A stretch of 64,000 bases of DNA from Blastococcus fimeti (GTDB lineage: Bacteria; Actinomycetota; Actinomycetes; Mycobacteriales; Geodermatophilaceae). The notes beneath the pieces were generated by a model. The model searched no databases, had not been told where the DNA came from, and saw only the letters and a list, made by a program, of their open reading frames with translations. Shown here in pieces: positions 33,699-43,777 of this stretch; positions within the stretch are counted from its first letter, which is position 1, and each line of letters opens with the position of its first letter. The position numbers were made by a program, and so were the translations under genes. Location: positions 124,001-188,000 of the forward strand of contig FNAW01000003.1 in NCBI GenBank assembly GCA_900102115.1. Direction: 5' to 3'.

Positions 33699-35813
33699 TC
33701 AGGCCAGACCTGCTGTGTCAGCGAGGTCACCCTCGGATATTTCGGCCGGGTCGAGGCCGGTGTGCCGTGCCAGGAACGCGAGCTGGTCGGCGGCCAGTCC
33801 GACGGTGCGGCTGACCGCCCGCGCGCCGTGGCCCACCGAGACCTCCCGGCGCAGCACGACGGGCGCCGCAGCGGTCGTGGCGTGCTGCAGGGCCGCGGCC
33901 AGCTTGCGGCCGTGCAGCGGGTGGACGCGGGTGTCGGACTCGAAGGTCGTGAGCAGCACCGCCGGGTACGCCGTCCCCTCCCGGACCGCGTGGTACGGCG
34001 AGTAGCCCAGGAGCCAGCCCAGCTCGGTGGCGTCGTCGGCCGTGCCGTACTCGTCGTTCCAGGTGCGGCCGAGACCGAAGAGCTCGTACCGGACCATGTC
34101 CAGCAGCGGTGCGCTGCAGACGACGGCGGCGGCGAGGTCGGGCCGCTGGGTGAGCGTGGCGCCGACCAGCAGCCCGCCGTTGGAGCCGCCGAAGACGCCC
34201 AGCTGCGCGTGCGTCGTCCAGCCCTCGGCGACCAGGTGCTCGCCGGCGGCGGCGAAGTCGTCGAAGACGTTCTGCTTCCGCTCGCGCATGCCGGCCCGGT
34301 GCCAGTCCTCGCCGTGCTCGGATCCGCCGCGCAGGTTGGCCACCACCCACACGCCGCCGGCGGCGACCCAGGACAGCGCCTGCGCGCTGTAGGCGGGCGT
34401 CAGCGAGACGTTGAAGCCGCCGTACCCGTAGAGCACGGTCGGCCGCGGGGCGTCGGGGGTGCCGGTCTGCGAGAGCACGAACAGGTGCACCGGCGTCCCG
34501 TCCGCCGAGGTCGCGTGCGTCTCGACGACGGTGAGCTCCGGGACGGCGCCGGCGACGGCGGCCCGCTCCCAGTCCTCCAGCGCGTCCGGCGTGCCGGCGT
34601 CCCAGCGCAGCACCGAGGGCGGCGTGGCGTAGTCGGTGTACCCGACCCAGGCCTCCGTCCCGCCCTCGGGCCGCGAGGCGACGCCGGAGACGCTGCCGGC
34701 GCCGGGGGCGGGCACCGCGCCGATGCGGCCCGAGCCGTCCGCGGACCAGACCGACAGCCGGTCGGTGGCGTCCACGGCGTGCACGGCGAGCACCTGCAGC
34801 CCGCCGTCGGGGCCGTCGACCAGCGTGACGTCGGAGAGCACGGCCTCCGGCTGCTGCGGGACGACGTCCCGCCAGGCCTCCGGTGCCCAGGTGGCGGGAT
34901 CGGCCGGATCGGCGACGGCGAGCCGCCCGCGGGGGGCGTCCCGGTCCGACAGCAGCCAGAGCCGGCCGTCGCGGGCCACCCAGGCCGACGTCTGGGCGTC
35001 CACGCCCACCTGGAACTCCCGCAGAGCGCCGTCCCCGGCGAGGTCGGCCAGCCAGACGTCGTCCCGCGGCGCGGTGCCCACCGACCGGGACACGACCAGC
35101 CAGCGCCCGTCCCGGCTGGTGTGCACCCCGAAGTAGCTGGCCGGGTCGCTGCCGTCGCCGTGGACAAGGACGTCGTCGGCCGGGTCGGCGCCCACCCGGT
35201 GCCGCCAGACCCGCCGGTGGAACTGCTGCTCGTCCGGGGGCAGCAGCTCCGGGGCGAGCCGGCGCACGTAGAACAGCTCCTCGCCGCCGGGCAGCCAGGC
35301 GACGGGGGAGTAGCGGCAGCGGTCGACCGGCCCGTCCAGCAGCTCGCCGGTGGCGACGTCGAGCACGAACAGCTGCGACTCCTCGTCGCCGCCGACGGAG
35401 ACCTGGTAGGCCAGCCGGTCGCCCTCGACCGACGGCGACCAGGCGTCCAGGGTGGTGGTGCCGGCGGGGTCCAGCGCCATCGGGTCGACCAGCACCCGCA
35501 CCGTGCCGTCGGCCTCGGTCACCCGCAGCACCGCGTGTTCCTGGCCGGGGTCGCGGCGAGTCGAGAAGGCCCGCGCCCCCCGCCACACCGGCAGCCCGAC
35601 CGCGCCGGCGCGCACCAGCTGCTCCATCCGCCCGGCGAACTCCGCGCGGAGCGGCAGGGCCCCCAGCACCTCGGCGGCCAGCGCGTCCTGCGCCTCGCTC
35701 CAGGCGACGGTCCGTGGGTCGTCGGCGTCCTCCAGCCAGCGGTAGGGGTCGGCGACGGAGTGGCCGTGCAGGTCCTCGACCAGGTCGAGCCGGGGGGCGT
35801 CGGGATAGCGCAT
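33699..35813 (-). CDS. prolyl oligopeptidase (S9A family serine peptidase)
   Basis: The 704-residue protein has an N-terminal segment YPDAPRLDLVEDLHGHSVADPYRWLED typical of prolyl oligopeptidase, a seven-bladed propeller, and a C-terminal hydrolase domain. The nucleophile Ser lies in VFGGSNGGLLVG, the Asp near TFESDTRVHPLHG and the His in SVGHGARA. It cleaves short proline-containing peptides in the cytoplasm. ATG 35813 has a -10-like TACCGT six bases upstream (35820-35825) and no ribosome-binding site, another leaderless candidate. Confidence 0.92.
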   Translation of the reverse strand: MRYPDAPRLDLVEDLHGHSVADPYRWLEDADDPRTVAWSEAQDALAAEVLGALPLRAEFAGRMEQLVRAGAVGLPVWRGARAFSTRRDPGQEHAVLRVTEADGTVRVLVDPMALDPAGTTTLDAWSPSVEGDRLAYQVSVGGDEESQLFVLDVATGELLDGPVDRCRYSPVAWLPGGEELFYVRRLAPELLPPDEQQFHRRVWRHRVGADPADDVLVHGDGSDPASYFGVHTSRDGRWLVVSRSVGTAPRDDVWLADLAGDGALREFQVGVDAQTSAWVARDGRLWLLSDRDAPRGRLAVADPADPATWAPEAWRDVVPQQPEAVLSDVTLVDGPDGGLQVLAVHAVDATDRLSVWSADGSGRIGAVPAPGAGSVSGVASRPEGGTEAWVGYTDYATPPSVLRWDAGTPDALEDWERAAVAGAVPELTVVETHATSADGTPVHLFVLSQTGTPDAPRPTVLYGYGGFNVSLTPAYSAQALSWVAAGGVWVVANLRGGSEHGEDWHRAGMRERKQNVFDDFAAAGEHLVAEGWTTHAQLGVFGGSNGGLLVGATLTQRPDLAAAVVCSAPLLDMVRYELFGLGRTWNDEYGTADDATELGWLLGYSPYHAVREGTAYPAVLLTTFESDTRVHPLHGRKLAAALQHATTAAAPVVLRREVSVGHGARAVSRTVGLAADQLAFLARHTGLDPAEISEGDLADTAGLA

Positions 35814-35944
35814 CAGGTCACGGTAGAGCCACCGCTCGCGCCCGGGGCGGGCCCGAGGGCGGCGGCTGCGGCTCCGCCGGGTCAGAATGGGGCAGCCCGC
35901 GGGTCTCGGAGCCACCGGCGGTCCGGGGCGACCGGAGGTGATCC

Positions 35945-36550
35945 GTGCCGCGTTCCGTGCCCGGGTCGTCGACGGCGGGCCAGCCCGGTCCGCGCCGCGA
36001 CCCCGTCCCAGCGGTCCTGCCCGTGCCCTCGCCCGGCACCACGGGCGCATCCCTGCTGCTCAACGCGACCTTCGAGCCGCTCTGCGTGGTCTCCAGCCGG
36101 CGGGCCATCGTGCTGGTGCTCGCCGAGAAGGCCATCGCCGTCGACTCGACCGCCGACGTCGTGCACGCCGAGACGGTGAGCCTGCCGGTCCCGGTCGTGG
36201 TCCGGCTGACCCGTTACGTACGGGTGCCCTACCCCTCGTCGGTGCCGCTGTCCCGGCGCGCGGTCTTCACCCGCGACGGCCAGACCTGTGTCTACTGCGG
36301 CGGATCGGCCACGAGCATCGACCACGTCGTGCCGCGCAGCCGGGGCGGGACGCACACCTGGGACAACGTCGTCGCCGCCTGCCGTCGCTGCAACCACGCC
36401 AAGGCCGACCGCTCCCTGGCCGAGCTCGGCTGGTCCCTCCCGCAGCCGCCGCGCACACCGACGGGTGCTGCCTGGCGGCTGCTGGGCCACCGCACCGTGG
36501 ACCCTCGCTGGCGGGAGTGGCTGGGCATGCCTGAGAGCGTGAGCGCATGA
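35945..36550 (+). CDS. HNH endonuclease
   Basis: The 201-residue protein has an HNH nuclease domain with paired CxxC zinc motifs (CVYCGG and CRRCNH) around IDHVVPRSRGGTHTWDNVVAAC. This version, preceded by ATFEPLCVVSSRRAIVLVLAEKA, is a common actinobacterial housekeeping protein of unknown physiological role. GTG 35945 follows a GGAGG. It overlaps the SCO6745 family gene by 4 bases. Confidence 0.88.
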   Translation: MPRSVPGSSTAGQPGPRRDPVPAVLPVPSPGTTGASLLLNATFEPLCVVSSRRAIVLVLAEKAIAVDSTADVVHAETVSLPVPVVVRLTRYVRVPYPSSVPLSRRAVFTRDGQTCVYCGGSATSIDHVVPRSRGGTHTWDNVVAACRRCNHAKADRSLAELGWSLPQPPRTPTGAAWRLLGHRTVDPRWREWLGMPESVSA

Positions 36551-37425
36551 CCTCGCCCGCGACCGCCCGCCTGCTCTGGGCCCTGGCCGAGCCGTTCCAC
36601 GCGCTCACCTACTTCGCCGAGGAGGCGGCCGCTCAGTTCGAGGCGGCCGGCCTGCGTGGCTTCTGGTCGGGCTACTTCGCCGGCCGCGCAGCACCGCTGG
36701 GCGCCGTCGGCAGCGAGGTGGTCACGGCCACGTTCGTGAACTTCGCGCCGGCCTTCGTCGCCCGCAGGGTGCCGGCGGTGTGGGAGGCGGTGAGCCCGGC
36801 CGCGGCCCTGGACGCCCGGCTGGCCGGCGTGGACGCCGCGGTCCGCCGGGTGCTGGGCGAGGAGTGGCTCGGCTCGGCCGAGGTGCGCGAGGCGCGCGAC
36901 CTGGCCAGCGCCGCCGCGGCCGCCGTCGACGCACCCGGCCGCCCCCTGGCCGCCGCGAACACGGCGGTGGTCGTCCCCGACGAACCGCACCTCCTGCTGT
37001 GGCAGGCGCTCACCACGCTGCGCGAGCACCGCGGCGACGGCCACACGGTCGCGCTGGTGTCCCGCGAGGTCGACGGCGTGCAGGGCCACGTGCTGGCCGC
37101 CGCGGACGGCCGGTCCGACCGGGCGTGGCTGCAGAAGGCCCGCGGGTGGGACGACGCCGCGTGGGAGGACGGCGCCGCCCGCCTGGCCGACCGCGGGTGG
37201 CTGGCCGACGGCGGCCTCACCGCGCAGGGCCTGGCCGTGGTCGCCGCGCTCGAGGCCGACACCGACCGGCTCGCCCTGGGCCCGTGGCAGGCACTCGGCG
37301 CGCAGGGCTGCGACCGGCTCGCAGAGCTGCTGCGCCCGGTGCGCCGCGCCGTCGTCGCCGCGGGGGAGTGGCCGGCCGGCAACCCGATCGGCGTCCCCGA
37401 TCCGGACCGGTCGGGGCTCAGGTGA
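36547..37425 (+). CDS. SCO6745 family protein
   Basis: The 292-residue protein matches an actinobacterial family named after Streptomyces SCO6745. The N-terminal part (LLWALAEPFHALTYFAEEAAAQFEAAGLRGFWSGYFAGRAAPLG) and C-terminal winged-helix-like part (DRGWLADGGLTAQGLAVVAALEADTD) are both present. Function is unknown; a DNA-binding role has been suggested by the fold only. It is translationally coupled with the HNH gene and overlaps kynU tail to tail by 8 bases. Confidence 0.82.
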   Translation: MTSPATARLLWALAEPFHALTYFAEEAAAQFEAAGLRGFWSGYFAGRAAPLGAVGSEVVTATFVNFAPAFVARRVPAVWEAVSPAAALDARLAGVDAAVRRVLGEEWLGSAEVREARDLASAAAAAVDAPGRPLAAANTAVVVPDEPHLLLWQALTTLREHRGDGHTVALVSREVDGVQGHVLAAADGRSDRAWLQKARGWDDAAWEDGAARLADRGWLADGGLTAQGLAVVAALEADTDRLALGPWQALGAQGCDRLAELLRPVRRAVVAAGEWPAGNPIGVPDPDRSGLR

Positions 37426-38683
37426 CCCGTGCGCGCTCGGCGGGGAAGGCCTCGTAGGAGCGGTCGGTCAGGATCGTGCGGAACCGGTCCATGGCGTCCC
37501 AGACGTCGACGAACCGCGTGTAGAGCGGTGCCGGGCCGAGCCGCACGCGGTCGGGGGTGCGGAAGTCCGGCACCACGCCCCGGTCGACCAGCGCCTGGGT
37601 CAGCTGCCACGCCTGCGGGTGGGCGAACGTGACGTGCGAGCCGCGCCGGGCGGACTCCCGCGGCGAGGCCAGCGCCACCCCGGCCGGCGCCAGCCACTCG
37701 TCGCCGAGCGCCACGATCAGGTCGGTCATCGTGCGGCCCTTGGCGGCCAGCGCCCCGATCCCCGCCTCGGCGACCAGCCCGGCGCCCACCTCGACCGTGG
37801 CCATGCCGAGGACCGGCGGCGTCCCGACACCGAAGCGCTCGATGCCCTCGGCCGGCTCGTAGGCCGGGCCCATCTCGAACTGGTCGCGCTGGCCGAACCA
37901 GCCCTGGATGGGGGAGCGCAGCTCCTCCTGGAGGTCGCGGCGCACGTAGAGGAACGCCGGGGCGCCCGGGCCGCCGTTGAGGTACTTGTACGTGCAGCCC
38001 ACGGCCAGGTCGGCGCCGGTGGCGTCGAGGTCGACCGGCACCGCGCCCACCGCGTGCGAGAGGTCCCACAGCAGCAGCGCGCCGGCCTCGTGCACCAGCC
38101 GGGTCACCTCGGCGACGTCGGCCAGCGCGCCGGAGCGGTAGGCGACCAGCGACAGGACGACGACGGCGACGCGCTCGTCCAGGGCCGCGGCGAGGTCGCC
38201 GAGGTCGAGGCCCTCGTCGATGTCGGCGCCGATCTCGCGCACCGCCATCCCGCGCGCCTCGGCGACCCCGGCGACCACGTACCGGTCGGTGGGGAAGTCG
38301 TCGGCGGTGCAGACCAGGACGTCGCGGTCCGGGCGGGCGGCGGCTCCGGCGGCCACCAGCTTGTAGAGGTTCACCGTGGTCGAGTCGCCGACCAGCACCT
38401 GGCCCGGGCCCGCGCCCAGCACGCCCGCGCCGAGGTCGTCGCCCAGGCGGGACGCCGTCCCGATCCACTGCGACCAGGAGCCGACCAGCCCGCGCGCCCA
38501 CTCCTGCTCGACGACGCGGGTCACGGCGGCCGGGGTGGCCAGCGGCATGCGGCCCAGCGAGTTGCCGTCGAGGTAGAGCAGCCGGTCGGGGCCGGTCTCG
38601 TCGGCACCGGCGAAACGGGCCCGGAAGCCGGCGAGGGGGTCGGCCGCGTCGAGGGCCTCCGCGGCGGCACGGGAGAGGTCCAT
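37418..38683 (-). CDS. kynU: kynureninase
   Basis: Kynureninase splits L-kynurenine to anthranilate and alanine with PLP. The 421-residue protein has YLDGNSLGRMP, the FPTDRYV region, the aspartate of LLLWDLSHAVGAVPVDL and the PLP-binding Lys233 in CTYKYLNGGPG. The family-typical C-terminal FAHPQAWQLTQAL and VRLGPAPLYTRF are present. It stands alone without kynA or kynB, and NAD is made from aspartate in this genome, so a catabolic role giving anthranilate is more likely. Divergent from an amidase gene with 73 bases between. Confidence 0.93.
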   Translation of the reverse strand: MDLSRAAAEALDAADPLAGFRARFAGADETGPDRLLYLDGNSLGRMPLATPAAVTRVVEQEWARGLVGSWSQWIGTASRLGDDLGAGVLGAGPGQVLVGDSTTVNLYKLVAAGAAARPDRDVLVCTADDFPTDRYVVAGVAEARGMAVREIGADIDEGLDLGDLAAALDERVAVVVLSLVAYRSGALADVAEVTRLVHEAGALLLWDLSHAVGAVPVDLDATGADLAVGCTYKYLNGGPGAPAFLYVRRDLQEELRSPIQGWFGQRDQFEMGPAYEPAEGIERFGVGTPPVLGMATVEVGAGLVAEAGIGALAAKGRTMTDLIVALGDEWLAPAGVALASPRESARRGSHVTFAHPQAWQLTQALVDRGVVPDFRTPDRVRLGPAPLYTRFVDVWDAMDRFRTILTDRSYEAFPAERARVT

Positions 38684-38742
38684 GGCTCTTGTGTACGTGA
38701 CCGCCGGCCCGCCGCGGTTCCGGGGGTGGTCGCCGCTGGGGC

Positions 38743-38748
38743 TAGCGT
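38743..38748 (+). promoter_or_regulatory. -10 element of the amidase gene (leaderless layout)
   Basis: TAGCGT ends 8 bases before the GTG start at 38757. No ribosome-binding site lies between. The same hexamer stands 7 bases before the second amidase gene at 58174. Confidence 0.5.
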
Positions 38749-38756
38749 CGCCGCCC

Positions 38757-40187
38757 GTGACGCAGCTGCACGACCTCACCGCGCTGGAGCAGGCCGCCGC
38801 CGTCCGTGCCGGCGAGGTCGGCCCCATCGAGCTCGTGCGGCACGCGCTCGCCCGGATCGAGGCCCTCGACGCGGGGCTCGGCGCCTTCGTGACGGTCACG
38901 CCCGAGCGCGCGCTGGCGGCCGCCGCCGCGGCCGAGCAGCTCCTGCGCGACGGCGGCCGGCTGCCCGCGCTGCTCGGCGTGCCCACGGCGATCAAGGACC
39001 TCACGAACACCGCCGGCGTCCGGACGACGTACGGCTCGCGGGTCACCGCCGACTCGGTCCCCGCTGTCGACGACGCCGTCGTCACCCGGCTGGCCGCCGC
39101 CGGGACGATCAGCCTCGGCAAGACCAACACCCCCGAGTTCGGCTTCCCCTGCTACACCGACAACGACCTGGTCGGCCCGGCCCGCAACCCGTGGGATCCG
39201 CGCCTGCTGGCCGGTGGTTCCAGCGGGGGCGCGGCGGTCGCGGTCGCGGCCGGCCTCGTGCCGTTCGCCCAGGGCAGCGACGGTGGCGGCTCGATCCGGA
39301 TCCCGGCGAGCATCACCGGGCTGGTCGGCCTGAAGCCGGCGCGCGGGCGCGTCAGCAACGCCCCGCTGGGCAGCGAGACCACCGGGCTGGTCACCTCGGG
39401 GCCGCTGGCGCGCACGGTGCGCGACGCCGCCGCGATGCTCGACGCGATGGCCGGCCCGGAGCTGGGTGACCCCACCTGGGCTGCTCCGCTCCCGCCGGGG
39501 GAGACGTTCCTGGCCGCGGCCGACCGTCCGCCGGGGCGGCTCCGGATCGGCGTCGTCCCGTCGTCGGTGTCGGGGGTGCTGCAGCCCGAGGCAGCCGCCG
39601 CTCTGGACGACGCGGCGGCGCTGCTTGTTGAGCTCGCCCACGACGTCGAGCCGGCGCCCGACGGCCTGGTCGGGCCGGAGGTGATGCCGGCCTTCGAGCA
39701 GGTGTGGGCGCTGTCCGCGGTCACGCTGCCCGTCCCGCCCGAGCGGGTGGGCGAGCTGCGGCCGCTCACGCGGGAGCTGCGCGCCCGCGGCCTGGCGCTG
39801 TCGGCCCGGGACGCGATGCTCGCGATGGCCACCCTGCGCTCGGCCGCCCGCCGCTTCGTGCGGGGGACGGCCGCCTACGACGTCCTGCTCGCCCCCGTGG
39901 TCACCATGACCCCGCGCCCGGTCGGGTGGTTCGACGGGGACGGCGACGGCGCCGCGGATTTCGAGCGGAACGAGCGGTACTCCGCCTTCCCCGCCCTCTA
40001 CAACGTCACCGGTCAGCCGGCGATCAGCGTGCCGCTGCACTGGACGGCGGAGGGGCTGCCGATGGGCAGCATGCTGGTCGGCCGGCCCGCCGACGAGGTC
40101 ACCCTGATCTCGCTGTCGGCCCAGCTGGAGGCCGCGCGGCCCTGGGCGCACCGACACCCGGACGTCTGGGGGGAGCGGGCGGGCTGA
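38757..40187 (+). CDS. amidase signature family protein
   Basis: The 476-residue enzyme has the Ser-cisSer-Lys triad of the amidase signature family: Lys in VPTAIKDLTNTAG, the Gly/Ser-rich AGGSSGGAAVAVAAG with the cis-Ser, and the nucleophile Ser in QGSDGGGSIRIP. It hydrolyses a small amide; the exact substrate is not visible. Residues 395-406 are acidic (FDGDGDGAADFE), a surface loop. Divergent from kynU, so a formylkynurenine or related amide is conceivable but unsupported. It is a close paralogue of the amidase at 58 kb. Confidence 0.88.
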   Translation: MTQLHDLTALEQAAAVRAGEVGPIELVRHALARIEALDAGLGAFVTVTPERALAAAAAAEQLLRDGGRLPALLGVPTAIKDLTNTAGVRTTYGSRVTADSVPAVDDAVVTRLAAAGTISLGKTNTPEFGFPCYTDNDLVGPARNPWDPRLLAGGSSGGAAVAVAAGLVPFAQGSDGGGSIRIPASITGLVGLKPARGRVSNAPLGSETTGLVTSGPLARTVRDAAAMLDAMAGPELGDPTWAAPLPPGETFLAAADRPPGRLRIGVVPSSVSGVLQPEAAAALDDAAALLVELAHDVEPAPDGLVGPEVMPAFEQVWALSAVTLPVPPERVGELRPLTRELRARGLALSARDAMLAMATLRSAARRFVRGTAAYDVLLAPVVTMTPRPVGWFDGDGDGAADFERNERYSAFPALYNVTGQPAISVPLHWTAEGLPMGSMLVGRPADEVTLISLSAQLEAARPWAHRHPDVWGERAG

Positions 40188-40203
40188 CGGTGTGCGGTGC
40201 CGG

Positions 40204-40209
40204 TAAGTT
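40204..40209 (+). promoter_or_regulatory. -10 element of the CtaJ-like gene (leaderless layout)
   Basis: TAAGTT ends 7 bases before GTG 40217. The sequence between has no ribosome-binding site. This would give the small oxidase-subunit gene its own promoter just after the amidase gene. Confidence 0.4.
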
Positions 40210-40216
40210 GAGCGCC

Positions 40217-40480
40217 GTGACCGTTGCCGAGACCATCCTCGTCTTCGCCGGGGGGCCACTGGCCGTGATCCTGGTGCTCGCCCTGCTGACCATCGCGCCG
40301 GGCGTGCGGAACCGGCGCCCCCGCTACAAGCCGGGGCAGCCCTGGGACCACGCCCCGGTCTGGTACGAGCCGCACCCGGACGGCCCCGCGCACGGTGGGG
40401 CCCACGGCGACGGGCACGCCGCGATCACGGCCGGCGCGACGCCGGCCGGTCCGCTCGGCGGGGCCCGGGGCACCTGGTGA
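40217..40480 (+). CDS. aa3-type cytochrome oxidase subunit CtaJ-like small membrane protein
   Basis: The 87-residue protein has one membrane helix (ETILVFAGGPLAVILVLALLTIA) followed by RPRYKPGQPWDHAPVWYEPHPDG and a His/Gly/Ala tail. This layout matches the small CtaJ subunit of the actinobacterial bcc-aa3 respiratory supercomplex. The other oxidase genes are not in the window. It is followed by a DUF5130 gene, the pairing usual in actinobacteria as I recall it. The name rests on recognition of the short sequence and should be treated as likely, not certain. Confidence 0.65.
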   Translation: MTVAETILVFAGGPLAVILVLALLTIAPGVRNRRPRYKPGQPWDHAPVWYEPHPDGPAHGGAHGDGHAAITAGATPAGPLGGARGTW

Positions 40481-40535
40481 GCACGATGCCCACGACTCCC
40501 TCCGCATCCGCGATCGACCTGCCCGGAGGCCCGCG

Positions 40536-40982
40536 ATGACCCGCGCGCTCGAAGTCGAGTCCCACGACACCGCCACGTCCTCGACGATGGCGTCCCGCAC
40601 GGACGAGCCCCTCGACCAGATCTTCAGCTTCCGCGAGCTGGCCCGCCTCGACGAGGCGCTGACGCTCTCCTCGCGGGAGACGGGCCTGCGCTTCACCCTC
40701 TATGTCGGCGACCTGGGCACCCCGACCCGCGCCCGCGCCGAGGAGCTGCACGCGCACTCCGGCGGCCGCACCGCCGAGGCCGTGCTCATCGCCGTCTCGC
40801 CCGGGCAGCGCGTGGTGGAGGTCGTCACCGGGTCCGCCGCCGCCCGCCGGCTGCCCGACCGGGCCTGCGCGCTGGCGGTGCTGTCGATGACGACGGCCTT
40901 CGCCGGCGGCGACCTGGTCGGCGGCATCATCAACGGGCTGCGCCAGCTGTCCGACCAGGCGGGCCGCCCCACCCACCGCTGA
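40536..40982 (+). CDS. DUF5130 (TPM-like) domain protein
   Basis: The 148-residue protein has a helix-rich TPM-like core: FSFRELARLDEALTLSSRETGLRFTLYVGDLG, EAVLIAVSPGQRVVEVVTGSAAARRLPDRA and a C-terminal helix. No membrane segment is seen. The family is conserved in actinobacteria and has no firm function. ATG 40536 follows GGAGG. The 56-base gap after the CtaJ-like gene suggests one transcript, ended by the hairpin at 41011. Confidence 0.78.
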   Translation: MTRALEVESHDTATSSTMASRTDEPLDQIFSFRELARLDEALTLSSRETGLRFTLYVGDLGTPTRARAEELHAHSGGRTAEAVLIAVSPGQRVVEVVTGSAAARRLPDRACALAVLSMTTAFAGGDLVGGIINGLRQLSDQAGRPTHR

Positions 40983-41010
40983 ATCATCTGCGCTCCTCCG
41001 GACCGCCAGA

Positions 41011-41055
41011 ACGACGAGGCCCCGCCCACCGGTCCGGTGGGCGGGGTCTCGTCGT
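41011..41055. terminator. strong bidirectional hairpin terminator
   Basis: A 20-bp stem (ACGACGAGGCCCCGCCCACC with its complement, one G.T pair) closes the loop GGTCC. It lies between DUF5130 and the convergent pepN and should stop both. Confidence 0.85.
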
Positions 41056-41063
41056 GTGCCGGC

Positions 41064-43616
41064 TCAGAGGCCGGCTTCGGCGTCCTTCTCCCGGGCGCGC
41101 AGCGCGCGGGCGATGCCGTCGCGCCCCTCGAAGACCAGCCGCCGGAGCGCGGCCGGCTGGCTCGTGTCGGCCAGCCAGGCATCCGCGGCGACGAGGGTGC
41201 GCGGCTCGACCACGGACGGGAACAGGTACTGGACGGCGTTCTTCGCGATCTCGCCCGGCCGCCGGTCCCAGATCGGCCGGACATCGGCGAAGTAGCGGTC
41301 GACGTACTCGGCGGTCAGCTCGCGCTGGGCCGGGTGCCAGAAGCCGGCCACGATCGCCTCGTGCACGGCGTTGGGCACCTCGTCGTCGTGGAACGCCTGT
41401 CGCCACGTCTCGGCCTTGGACTCCGCGGTGGGCCGCAGCGCACGCGCCGTCGCCGCGCGCCGCACCCCGGTCGCGGTGGCGTCGCGGGCCGCCTCGGCCG
41501 CGATCTCGTCGTCGCCGGCCGCACCGAGGGCCACGAGACCGTGCAGGAACGCCCACCGCGCGTCGGCGTCCACCTCCAGGCCCTCGATCGTCCGGGAACC
41601 GTCGAGCAGGCCGCGCAGCGCGGCGACGTGCTCGTCGGTGCGGGCGGCGCTGGCCAGCGTGCGCGACCAGAGCAGCTGCTGGTCGCTGCCGGCCGGGGCA
41701 GCCTCGAGCGCAGCCAGCGCGTGGTCGCCCAGACGGGCCCAGCCGGTGGGTGCCCACGTCGGGTCGGCGAAGCTGTTCAGCGCCGTCTGCACCCGGGCCA
41801 GCAGGGACTGGACGACGCTGCTCTCGCTCTCGGCGTCCACACCGGCGAGCACCAGGTCGACCCAGTCGCGGGCCGGCAGCTCGGCGTCGCGGGTCATGTC
41901 CCAGGCCGCCGACCAGCACAGCGCCCGGGCCAGCGGGTCGGTCAGCCCGCCGATGCGGGCGCGCAGCGTCTCCAGCGAGCGCTCGTCGAGCCGCAGCTTG
42001 GCGTAGGTCAGGTCGTCGTCGTTGACCAGGACGAGGTCGGCGGCCGGGTGGCCCGCCAGGTCGGGCACCTCGGTGCGGGCGCCGGCGACGTCGAGCTCCA
42101 CCCGCGCGGTGCGGGTCAGCCCCTCGGGGCCCTCGCTGTAGAGACCGACGGCCAGGCGATGGTTGCGCAGCACCGGGTGCTCGGCCACGGCGGTCTGCTC
42201 GATGGCGAAGCTGCCGTACCGGCCGTCCTCGGTGAGCTCGAAGACCGGCCGCAGCGTGTTCACCTGGCTGGTCCGCAGCCACTGGTCGGCCCACTCGGTG
42301 AGGTCGCGGCCGGAGCTCTCCGACAGCGGCCCCAACAGATCGGCGAGGGTGGTGTTGCCGTACTCGTGCTGGCGGAAGTAGCGGCGCACGCCGGCGAAGA
42401 ACTCGTCCCGGCCGACGTAGGCGACCAGCTGCTTGAGCACCGAGGCGCCCTTGGCGTAGGTGATGCCGTCGAAGTTCACCTCGACCGCGGCGACGTCGGG
42501 GATGTCGGCGGCGATCGGGTGGGTCGAGGGCAGCTGGTCCTGGGCGTACGCCCACGCCTTCTCGGTGTTGGCGAACGTCGTCCAGGCCGTCGTGTACTCG
42601 GTCGCCTCGGCCTGGCACAGCGTGCTGATGTAGGTCGCGAAGGACTCGTTGAGCCAGAGGTCGTCCCACCAGCGCATGGTCACGAGGTCGCCGAACCACA
42701 TGTGGCCCAGCTCGTGCAGCACCGTCTCCGCGCGCCGCTCGTAGCGGGCCCGGCTCACCTTCGAGCGGAAGACGTAGTCCTCGAGGAAGGTGACCGCACC
42801 GGCGTTCTCCATGGCCCCGGCGTTGAACTCGGGCACGAAGAGCTGGTCGTACTTGTCGAACGGGTACGGGTAGTCGAACACCCGGTGGTAGAAGTCGAAG
42901 CCCTGCTTGGTGACCCGGAACAGCTCCTCCGGGTCGAGGTACTGCGCCAGGCTGGCCCGGCAGTACAGGCCCAGCGGGATGCCGTCGTGCGAGTCGGTCA
43001 CCTTGGCGTACGGCCCGGCGATCAGCGCGACGAGGTAGGTCGAGATGCGCTTGGTCGGCGCGAAGTGCACCAGTTGCGAGCCGCCGTTCCCGGCCTCGAG
43101 GGTGCGGTCGCCGCTGTTGGAGACGACCTGCCAGTCGAAGGGCGCCGTCACGTGCAGCGTGAAGGTGGCCTTGAGGTCGGGCTGGTCGAAGCAGGCGAAC
43201 ATCCGCTTGGCGTCGGCGACCTCGAACTGCGTGTAGAGGTAGACCTGCCCGTCCTCGGGGTCGAGGAAGCGGTGCAGGCCCTCGCCGCTGTTGGAGTACC
43301 GGCAGTCGGCGGTCACGACGAGGGTGTTCTGCTCGGCGAGATCGGGCAGCGGGAGCCCGACCTCTTCCTGCCACGTGCTGACGTCGAGCTCGACGCCGTT
43401 CAGGGTGGCCGAGCGGAGGCCGTCGGCGACGAGGTCGATGAACGTCGAGGCGCCGGGTTCCCGGCAGCCGAACACGACGGTCGTCGTCGACTCGAAGGTG
43501 CGCTCGCCGGGATGTCCGGCGCCGTCGGTGACGTCGAGGGCGATGTCGTAGCTCTCGACGGTCAGGATCTCGGCGCGGGCAGCGGCATCGATGCGGGTCA
43601 GGTTGGGTGCGGCCAC
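41064..43616 (-). CDS. pepN: aminopeptidase N (M1 family metallopeptidase)
   Basis: PepN removes N-terminal residues from peptides in the cytoplasm. The 850-residue protein has the exopeptidase motif GAMENAGA near residue 266 and the zinc site [11 protein letters not shown] near 300, with the third ligand Glu in LNESFATY. The C-terminal ERAP1-like domain is complete. GTG 43616 is chosen because [13 protein letters not shown] starts the family homology. In M. tuberculosis pepN (Rv2467) is divergent from Rv2466c exactly as here. Confidence 0.96.
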   Translation of the reverse strand: MAAPNLTRIDAAARAEILTVESYDIALDVTDGAGHPGERTFESTTTVVFGCREPGASTFIDLVADGLRSATLNGVELDVSTWQEEVGLPLPDLAEQNTLVVTADCRYSNSGEGLHRFLDPEDGQVYLYTQFEVADAKRMFACFDQPDLKATFTLHVTAPFDWQVVSNSGDRTLEAGNGGSQLVHFAPTKRISTYLVALIAGPYAKVTDSHDGIPLGLYCRASLAQYLDPEELFRVTKQGFDFYHRVFDYPYPFDKYDQLFVPEFNAGAMENAGAVTFLEDYVFRSKVSRARYERRAETVLHELGHMWFGDLVTMRWWDDLWLNESFATYISTLCQAEATEYTTAWTTFANTEKAWAYAQDQLPSTHPIAADIPDVAAVEVNFDGITYAKGASVLKQLVAYVGRDEFFAGVRRYFRQHEYGNTTLADLLGPLSESSGRDLTEWADQWLRTSQVNTLRPVFELTEDGRYGSFAIEQTAVAEHPVLRNHRLAVGLYSEGPEGLTRTARVELDVAGARTEVPDLAGHPAADLVLVNDDDLTYAKLRLDERSLETLRARIGGLTDPLARALCWSAAWDMTRDAELPARDWVDLVLAGVDAESESSVVQSLLARVQTALNSFADPTWAPTGWARLGDHALAALEAAPAGSDQQLLWSRTLASAARTDEHVAALRGLLDGSRTIEGLEVDADARWAFLHGLVALGAAGDDEIAAEAARDATATGVRRAATARALRPTAESKAETWRQAFHDDEVPNAVHEAIVAGFWHPAQRELTAEYVDRYFADVRPIWDRRPGEIAKNAVQYLFPSVVEPRTLVAADAWLADTSQPAALRRLVFEGRDGIARALRAREKDAEAGL

Positions 43617-43777
43617 GTCGGGGAGCTTCCCACGGGAGGACGACAGCAGTCCTGTTCGAGGTGGGAGGTCCGGCACAGCGCGGCGTCGGGCGCGGGAACA
43701 AGGGGACGCCGATCCGGATTGGCAACCGACGAGACCCGGTGCGGACACCCGGGGCCACCGACCACGAGGAGAACCGC

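Noticed and set aside
33762..36179. 805-residue plus-strand frame opposite prolyl oligopeptidase
   Set aside because: A shadow frame without domain similarity; the minus-strand protein has a full catalytic triad.
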